Shown here one piece after another: positions 6,609 to 11,161 of a stretch of 11,161 bases of DNA. A program made the position numbers and the translations under genes. Position 1 is the stretch's first letter. Every line of letters begins with the position of its first letter. The stretch is from contig CAYLJO010000201.1 of assembly GCA_964383905.1 (NCBI GenBank), positions 1 through 11,161 of the forward strand, given 5' to 3'. The DNA comes from CAYLJO01 sp964383905 (GTDB lineage Bacteria > Acidobacteriota > Blastocatellia > Pyrinomonadales > Pyrinomonadaceae). The notes under the pieces are model-generated. The model did not search any database and was not told the DNA's origin. It saw only the letters and a list, made by a program, of their open reading frames with translations.

Positions 6609-7085
6609 CTGTTCGTTTAATGCGCCGGATGATGCCTCCGGCGAGCGGCGGAGTAATCGACGGGACGATCCTTACAGTGGGGAGCGGTTATGAATAAGAG
6701 CGCCGCCTTCAACTTTATAGCAGAGTGGCCGGCGGTTGGTCTAGAGCGTGAGGGCCAAGCGTATTGATGATCGAAGTCTCTTAAAAGCAGAGGTCAGACG
6801 TCGGCAATGATAGTTGTTTCTTTCAACAGATCTGCGGTTCCGTCATGCGAGGCGTGGGAACTCCTTTTCTAGGGATTAGGTTTCTCCGTCGAGACGGCTG
6901 CGGCAAAGCGTAAGCTGTGCCATTCTTGATGCGGCGCATCGCTTCCCGAGCGCATCTCACTTGGGTGTATGGGAGGAGGGGATTTGAACCACCACAGGGC
7001 CGGAGAGGGTCACAGAGGAGAAGCGAAATCAATGCAAGAGAGATGGTCGTAGCCCCCGCTGATTAGCGATGACTCTTCCATACAT
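6609..7085. other. 477-bp intergenic region with no gene
   Basis: Between the start of the DUF3810 gene and the stop of the uxaA-like gene I see no convincing coding frame, tRNA or ncRNA. It holds a 7-bp hairpin, CGCCGGA-N7-TCCGGCG (6623-6643), in the presumed leader of the DUF3810 gene, and the second copy of the dispersed repeat at its right end. A short minus-strand frame over the repeat is explained by the repeat itself. The remainder (about 6644-6947) shows nothing recognisable. Confidence 0.6.
6948..7083. repeat. Dispersed direct repeat, copy 2 (about 136 bp)
   Basis: This is the partner of 4258-4392 in the same orientation, carrying GATTTGAACCACC at 6981-6993 and CTTCCATAC at 7075-7083. 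Its right end stops 2 bp before the TAG stop of the minus-strand altronate dehydratase gene. The shared ends define a unit of about 135 bp. Both copies lie at gene 3' ends, at opposite sides of the unit. Confidence 0.8.
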
Positions 7086-8660
7086 CTAGAGGGAGACTGC
7101 CTGCTCAGCCCAGAATTGAAACTCGCGGTGCTTATGCTCTTCGGCCTTCGCTAATATCTCGCCGCTCGCCACCCCCTGCAAGTGATTAAAGACGCGTGCG
7201 CCAACTTCGTCGATGGTCTCGGTGCCGTCAATGACACCGCCCGCGGAAAGGTCCAGGTCGCGCGACATGCGTTCGAAAACCGGGGTGTTCGAGGCCAGCT
7301 TGATGACCGGAGCAATCGCATTCCCGATCGTCGTGCCGCGCCCCGTCGTGAACACTACGATGGTGGCACCCGCGGCGACAAGTCCGGGGGTGGACTCCTG
7401 ATCATAGCCGGGCCCCTGCATTAAATGCAGTCCGTGATTCTTCGGCGGTTCGGCATACTCGACGACGCCCTCGACGCGTGCCGTCCCGGCTTTAGCAATT
7501 GCGCCGAGCGATTTGATCGTAATATTGAGCAACCCGCCCGCGACGTTGCCGGGACTCGGATTCTCGTTGAGCACCGCGCCGAACTTCGATGCGTATTCTT
7601 TGTACCAGTCAACCATCCGGTAAACAGCGCGACCCGTCTCGGCATCCCTCGCGCGGTTGGCGAGGATGTGCTCCGCGCCGCAGAACTCCGGCACTTCTGT
7701 AATCAAGACTGTCCCGCCGGAGCGCACGAGCAGGTCGGCGGCGCGTCCTAAAGACGGGTTGGCCGAGATGCCTGAGAAGCCATCCGAACCGCCACACTTA
7801 ACTCCCAGGACGAGGTTGCTCACCGACACCTCTTCACGGACGTTGCGGTTGACTTCGGGCAGCATCCACTCGACTTCTTTCAACCCACGCGCGATAGCCT
7901 CCTGTGTGCCCCCGACCTCCTGGATGCCGATCCTGGCGACAGGCTTATTGAAAGACTTCTCGCGCCGGAGCAAATACTTCTCCACGTACGCCAGATTGGT
8001 CTTTTCGCAGCCCAGGTCCATCAGGATCACCCCGCCGACGTTCGGGTGATCGGCGTAATTAGAGAGCGTGCGCAGCATCACGTCAAGGTTCGAGCCGTCC
8101 TGACACCCGCACCCTTTGTTATGCGGAATGGCCACCACGCCGTCCACGTTCGGGTATTGGTCACGGTTGTGGAGCGTGAACTCCGCGATCATCGAGATCT
8201 GCTGCGCCTCATGGCTCGCGCACATGCTGGTCGGCACGATCAGCACGTAGTTGCGTGTCCCGGCACGCCCGTCCGGGCGACGAAACCCCATGAACGTGGC
8301 GCGCTCCTCTTCAGGGATGTAGTCCGGCGGTGGCGTGTAGAGATCCTGAGGAAGATCACGCACGACCGGAACGTCGTTCGACATGTTATCGTGCGAGATG
8401 GGATCACCTTCCTGAATACCGAGTGAAGTCCCGATCGGCTGCCCGTATTGCAGAACGAACTCGCCCTTTGGGATGGCGCGCGTACTGAAACGATGGCCCG
8501 GAGGTACGGTTGTAGCTAGACGGATAATGCGACCGTCGGGTAAGCCAACTTTGAGCCCGGGCGAAGTCACTTTCTTGACCACCGCCACGTTGTCTCGAGG
8601 ATCGACGATGATCGCGTAATCACTGACGGGTGGTGCTTGCCGGCTGTGTGTTGTAGGCAT
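7086..8660 (-). CDS. uxaA: Altronate dehydratase (UxaA family)
   Basis: Expected to dehydrate D-altronate, or a related aldonate or aldarate, to 2-keto-3-deoxygluconate (KDG) in the cytoplasm, as in galacturonate breakdown. The 524-residue protein is a full fusion of both family parts. An N-terminal SAF domain (about residues 14-90, with the ISHDNMS motif) is followed by the catalytic part beginning FMGFRRPDGRAGTRNYVL. Conserved metal/active-site-type motifs are PHNKGCGCQDGS (His180, Cys184, Cys186), DLGCEKTN (Cys218) and KCGGSDGFSGISANP (Cys289). It is slightly longer than E. coli UxaA (495 residues). The start is ATG; the ribosome site (GGG about 12 nt upstream) is weak. It diverges from the dehydrogenase/kinase pair, and a TGGT-N3-ACCA palindrome sits 29 bp upstream. 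Galactarate dehydratase (GarD) and related sugar-acid dehydratases share the fold, so the exact substrate is unproven. Confidence 0.88.
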   Translation of the reverse strand: MPTTHSRQAPPVSDYAIIVDPRDNVAVVKKVTSPGLKVGLPDGRIIRLATTVPPGHRFSTRAIPKGEFVLQYGQPIGTSLGIQEGDPISHDNMSNDVPVVRDLPQDLYTPPPDYIPEEERATFMGFRRPDGRAGTRNYVLIVPTSMCASHEAQQISMIAEFTLHNRDQYPNVDGVVAIPHNKGCGCQDGSNLDVMLRTLSNYADHPNVGGVILMDLGCEKTNLAYVEKYLLRREKSFNKPVARIGIQEVGGTQEAIARGLKEVEWMLPEVNRNVREEVSVSNLVLGVKCGGSDGFSGISANPSLGRAADLLVRSGGTVLITEVPEFCGAEHILANRARDAETGRAVYRMVDWYKEYASKFGAVLNENPSPGNVAGGLLNITIKSLGAIAKAGTARVEGVVEYAEPPKNHGLHLMQGPGYDQESTPGLVAAGATIVVFTTGRGTTIGNAIAPVIKLASNTPVFERMSRDLDLSAGGVIDGTETIDEVGARVFNHLQGVASGEILAKAEEHKHREFQFWAEQAVSL

Positions 8661-8688
8661 AAGATATTCGACCCTATAAAAGAAGTAA

Positions 8689-8699
8689 TGGTTTGACCA
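8689..8699. promoter_or_regulatory. Candidate GntR/FadR-type operator, exact TGGT-N3-ACCA
   Basis: TGGTTTGACCA is an exact match to the general pattern TNGTNNNACNA bound by FadR-subfamily GntR regulators, the group that includes the hexuronate repressors ExuR and UxuR. It lies 29 bp upstream of the altronate dehydratase start, where a repressor could block transcription. The pattern is short, so a chance match is possible; the fit with gene function raises its value. No regulator gene lies in the window. Confidence 0.45.
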
Positions 8700-8804
8700 A
8701 TCCGTAACTCAAGCAATATTTTTATCACATCAGAACCAGCCGCGGCAAGGCTTGATCCGACGAAACAGAGCTTGAATTTCCGAGCATTTTATGGGGAAAC
8801 AGAC

Positions 8805-8834
8805 TTGACAGGCACACCGGAGGGGTGTTACACA
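8805..8834 (+). promoter_or_regulatory. Possible sigma-70-type promoter for the dehydrogenase/kinase operon
   Basis: A perfect TTGACA -35 box (8805-8810) is followed after 18 bp by TACACA (8829-8834), a weak -10 box with three of six consensus bases. The spacer carries a small inverted repeat, ACACC/GGTGT (8814-8818 and 8824-8828). The second operator-like site lies about 20 bp downstream, a repressing position. Confidence 0.3.
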
Positions 8835-8853
8835 CTTTTCGCTTTCTGACAAT

Positions 8854-8864
8854 TGGTATGACCT
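8854..8864. promoter_or_regulatory. Second, imperfect GntR/FadR-type operator candidate
   Basis: TGGTATGACCT, within AATTGGTATGACCTTA, differs from TGGT-N3-ACCA at the last base. Its left half (AATTGGTAT) resembles the ExuR/UxuR consensus of enterobacteria as I recall it. It faces the dehydrogenase/kinase operon, while the exact site at 8689-8699 faces the dehydratase gene. Confidence 0.35.
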
Positions 8865-9022
8865 TAACAGTCTGGGCCCTCTGGCAATATAAAGTTAATG
8901 GCTCCAGGACTATTGCGGCTTATCGCGATAATTGGCATCACAGTTTCCATTTCGGAAGGCTCTCTAGCGAGTGGCAATTGACTGTATCCTATGATGGCGC
9001 TGACGACCAGGAAGTATCATGC

Positions 9023-9053
9023 AAAGGCGCCAAGGCGCCAAGCAAGGCGAAGG
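9023..9053. repeat. Short degenerate tandem repeat (AAGGCGCC units)
   Basis: Two exact AAGGCGCC units (9024-9031 and 9032-9039) are followed by degraded copies to 9053. Such short G/C-purine repeats are a familiar type of bacterial intergenic filler. It lies about 60 nt before the dehydrogenase start, within its presumed leader. Confidence 0.6.
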
Positions 9054-9114
9054 AGAGCGGTACTCAATCGCCAATTGCTGTAATTAATCGGTTTTGAGGA
9101 TTGGGAACAGACCA

Positions 9115-9891
9115 ATGAGCTATTCTTCTTTAGAACTGAACGGCAAAGTGGCAGTAGTTATCGGCGGCACTTCAGGCATCGGGCGCGCCATTGCGCACGG
9201 ACTGGCCGAGGCCGGCGCAGACGTGGTGCCCACTTCCCGTCGTCCGGAGCAGGTCGAGGCGGCGGCAAAAGAGATTGAGGAGCGCGGGCGGCGCTCCTTA
9301 CGCATCACCTCTGATGTGGCCGACCGCGCCTCGTTGCAGCGGGTCCTGGACGAAAGCGTAAAAGCGTTCAATAAGGTCGATATTCTGGTCAACTCGGCGG
9401 GTCGAACCAAGCGGGCCCCGACCCTTGACTTCACGGAAGAGGACTGGAATGACATCATTGAAACGAATCTGACAGGCACTTTACGCGCCTGTCAGGTTTT
9501 CGGGTGCCACATGCTCGGGCGGGAGTACGGACGGATCATCAACATCGCGTCTCTTTCTACTTTTGTGGCGCTCTACGAGGTGGCGGCCTACGCGGCCAGC
9601 AAGGCGGCGGTCGCATCGCTCACCAAGTCGCTGGCAATTGAATGGGCGCCGCGCGGAGTTTGCGTCAATGCGATTGCTCCGGGCGTCTTTCGCACCGCGC
9701 TTAATCAGAAGCTGCTGGATGAGACGGAACGCGGGCGTGAGTTTTTATTGCGGACGCCGATGAAGCGGTTCGGTCGGGTCGAGGAGTTGGCCGGGGCCGC
9801 GGTCTTTCTCGCTTCGGATGCCGCGAGCTTCGTGACCGGCGAGGTCCTCGTAGTCGACGGCGGTTTCCTCGCCAGCGGAGTTAATCAATAA
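9115..9891 (+). CDS. Short-chain dehydrogenase/reductase (classical SDR), probable sugar-acid oxidoreductase
   Basis: This 258-residue classical SDR interconverts a hydroxyl and a keto group using NAD(P)H in the cytoplasm. All hallmarks are present: cofactor loop GGTSGIG (residues 17-23), Asp67 for adenine binding, NSAG (93-96), Asn118, Ser146, Tyr159 and Lys163 (YAASK), and the C-terminal VTGEVLVVDGG. Arg42-Arg43 after the second strand leans towards NADP(H), though this is weak evidence. The sequence resembles the KduD/gluconate 5-dehydrogenase group. The frame extends to a TTG at 9094, but the ATG at 9115 matches the usual N-terminus of the family (SLELNGKVAVV). The ribosome site is weak (GAGGA about 14 nt upstream). 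It precedes the KDG kinase by 92 bp on the same strand. From context it may reduce tagaturonate or fructuronate, or interconvert 5-keto and hydroxy sugar acids; the substrate is inferred. Confidence 0.88.
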   Translation: MSYSSLELNGKVAVVIGGTSGIGRAIAHGLAEAGADVVPTSRRPEQVEAAAKEIEERGRRSLRITSDVADRASLQRVLDESVKAFNKVDILVNSAGRTKRAPTLDFTEEDWNDIIETNLTGTLRACQVFGCHMLGREYGRIINIASLSTFVALYEVAAYAASKAAVASLTKSLAIEWAPRGVCVNAIAPGVFRTALNQKLLDETERGREFLLRTPMKRFGRVEELAGAAVFLASDAASFVTGEVLVVDGGFLASGVNQ

Positions 9892-9983
9892 AGGCTGAGG
9901 TGTGAGGGCAGTACACTGACACAGTAGACCTGCAACTCCCGGTACGGAAGAGAAAAAACAGAAAGAATTTAAGTGCATAAGTA

Positions 9984-11084
9984 ATGGCAGAACTGAAAAT
10001 CAGACCGAAATCGGATTGCCATTGGGACATCGTAAGTCTGGGGGAGGTCATGCTCAGGCTTGATCCGGGTGATGAACGGATTCACACGACACGCACATTC
10101 CGGGTCTGGGAAGGCGGCGGCGAGTACAACGTGGCGCGCGGTCTCAAGCGCTGTTTTGGTATGGACGCGGCGATCGTGACGGCGCTGGCAGATAACCCGG
10201 TCGGGCGTCTGGTCCAGGATTTAATCTATCAAGGCGGCGTGGATCAATCGCACATTCGTTGGGTGACGTATGACGGCGTGGGGCGCTCGGTACGCAACGG
10301 GCTGAACTTTACGGAACGCGGGTTCGGCGTGCGCCCTGCCTTAGGCTGCTCTGATCGGGGTCACACGGCCGTCTCACAACTGCGCCACGGCGAGATTGAT
10401 TGGGAACAGATTTTCGGGCGTGAAGGCGCGCGCTGGTTTCACACGGGCGGCATCTTCTGCGCCCTGTCGGAGAGGACGCCGCCGGTGGCGCGTGAAGCGA
10501 TGGAAGCGGCGAAACGTCACGGCGCGGTCGTCTCGTACGATCTGAATTACCGCGAATCGCTCTGGAAGGGGACGGGCGGGCAGGCGCGGGCGCGTGAGGT
10601 CAACCGCGAGCTGGCGCCCTTGGTCGATGTGATGATCGGCAATGAGGAAGATTTCACCGCGGCGCTTGGCTTTAAAGTCGAAGGTCTGGACGAGCATCAC
10701 TCGAAGCTGGAAGTGGAGAGCTTCCGCCGGATGATTGAAAGTGCGGTCGCGGAGTACCCGAATTTCAAAGTTGTCGCGACCACGCTCCGCCATGCGAAGA
10801 CGGCAACGATCAACGATTGGGGGGCGGTCTGTTACGCGGGAGGTGAGTTTTATCAAGCCCCGGCACGAGAGAACCTGGAAATTTTTGATCGTGTGGGCGG
10901 CGGTGATTCATTCGCCTCGGGTTTGATTTACGGGTTAATGACGGGGCGCGGGCCGCAGTGGGCCGTCGAATGCGGAGCGGCGCACGGCGCGCTGGCGATG
11001 ACGACACCGGGAGATACGACGATGGTGACCCTCGGTGAGGTCGAAAAAGTGATGAAGGGCGGGACGGCGCGTGTCGCTCGATGA
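9984..11084 (+). CDS. kdgK: PfkB-family sugar kinase, probable 2-keto-3-deoxygluconate kinase
   Basis: Probably phosphorylates KDG to 2-keto-3-deoxy-6-phosphogluconate, ready for Entner-Doudoroff aldolase, in the cytoplasm. The 366-residue protein opens with a typical ribokinase-fold start (DIVSLGEVMLRLDPGDE), followed by the substrate-side motif GGGEYNVARGL near residue 45. It ends with the ATP/catalytic signature DRVGGGDSFASGLIYG (residues 302-317). Asp308 is the expected catalytic base. The anion hole reads GGGD instead of the commoner GAGD, a variant I believe occurs in some KDG kinases, so it is probably active. SYDLNYRESLW is also typical of the family. It is longer than most KDG kinases (about 310-340 residues). 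Its position after the SDR, and opposite an altronate dehydratase that would make KDG, supports the assignment over other PfkB sugar kinases. Ribosome site weak. Confidence 0.85.
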   Translation: MAELKIRPKSDCHWDIVSLGEVMLRLDPGDERIHTTRTFRVWEGGGEYNVARGLKRCFGMDAAIVTALADNPVGRLVQDLIYQGGVDQSHIRWVTYDGVGRSVRNGLNFTERGFGVRPALGCSDRGHTAVSQLRHGEIDWEQIFGREGARWFHTGGIFCALSERTPPVAREAMEAAKRHGAVVSYDLNYRESLWKGTGGQARAREVNRELAPLVDVMIGNEEDFTAALGFKVEGLDEHHSKLEVESFRRMIESAVAEYPNFKVVATTLRHAKTATINDWGAVCYAGGEFYQAPARENLEIFDRVGGGDSFASGLIYGLMTGRGPQWAVECGAAHGALAMTTPGDTTMVTLGEVEKVMKGGTARVAR

Positions 11085-11101
11085 TTGGCCGGGGAGCTCT
11101 G

Positions 11102-11161
11102 ATGCTGTTGATTACTGGTTGCTTCAGAGCAACCGATCTCATACACGTCATGCGATTGGTT
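11102..11161 (+). CDS. Possible start of another gene, cut by the window edge
   Basis: An ATG 17 bp after the kinase stop has GGGGAG 5 nt upstream, the best ribosome site in this arm, and its frame stays open for 20 codons to the edge (MLLITGCFRATDLIHVMRLV). The residues match no family I know, and the same bases form a hairpin, so this may be chance. If real it would be a third gene of the operon. Confidence 0.2.
   Translation, partial: MLLITGCFRATDLIHVMRLV
11117..11134 (+). terminator. Hairpin after the KDG kinase gene
   Basis: GGTTGCT, loop TCAG, AGCAACC form a perfect 7-bp stem 33 nt beyond the kinase stop. No T-run follows, so intrinsic termination is doubtful. It competes with the possible reading frame starting at 11102. 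Confidence 0.3.

Larger units (their letters stand above)
8661..9114. other. 454-bp divergent regulatory region
   Basis: This is the gap between the altronate dehydratase and short-chain dehydrogenase genes. It contains two operator-like palindromes (8689-8699 and 8854-8864), a possible plus-strand promoter (8805-8834) and a short tandem repeat (9023-9053). A frame of about 90 codons runs across it, but it starts without a ribosome site, covers the repeat and resembles nothing, so I treat it as non-coding. The plus-strand leader would be unusually long, over 250 nt, if the promoter proposal is right. Confidence 0.5.

Noticed and set aside
6971..7000. Possible tRNA gene
   Set aside because: Only a T-arm-like segment is present. 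No matching acceptor 5' strand, D-arm or anticodon arm can be found in either repeat copy.
8825..9097. 90-codon plus-strand frame between the dehydratase and SDR genes
   Set aside because: No ribosome site at its start, it runs through a tandem repeat and two regulatory-like sites, and the protein resembles no family. More likely non-coding.

Overview
The window is an 11.2-kb piece of a moderately GC-rich bacterial chromosome. It carries nine well-supported protein genes, separated by unusually long gaps that hold repeats and hairpins. No RNA genes, insertion sequences or CRISPR arrays are visible. The mix suggests a soil-type Acidobacteriota (Blastocatellia-like) or similar bacterium: a secreted PQQ dehydrogenase, a DUF433/DUF5615 gene pair, a DUF3810 protein, a glycine-zipper envelope protein, and degenerate intergenic repeats. 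This placement is inference, because there is no marker gene in the window.

Left part (1-4258). A minus-strand gene encodes a secreted PQQ-dependent glucose-dehydrogenase-like enzyme without its own membrane anchor. After a gap rich in inverted repeats comes a minus-strand exported glycine-zipper protein of unknown function. Diverging from it is a more AT-rich plus-strand orphan gene of 214 codons. The shared intergenic region contains a nested inverted repeat.

Middle part (4259-7085). A DUF433/DUF5615 gene pair, probably toxin-antitoxin, and a DUF3810 membrane protein with an HExxH motif are both on the minus strand. Two diverged copies of a roughly 135-bp direct repeat bracket this block. 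Each copy touches the stop codon of a neighbouring gene.

Right part (7086-11161). A divergent sugar-acid catabolic cluster: a UxaA-family altronate dehydratase on the minus strand, and a short-chain dehydrogenase followed by a PfkB-family 2-keto-3-deoxygluconate (KDG) kinase on the plus strand. Together they could reduce a keto-uronate to an aldonate, dehydrate it to KDG and phosphorylate KDG for Entner-Doudoroff cleavage. The 454-bp gap between them contains an exact TGGT-N3-ACCA palindrome and a second near match. These resemble operators of FadR-type GntR regulators such as ExuR/UxuR, so the two arms may be co-regulated. A possible further gene starts just before the right edge.
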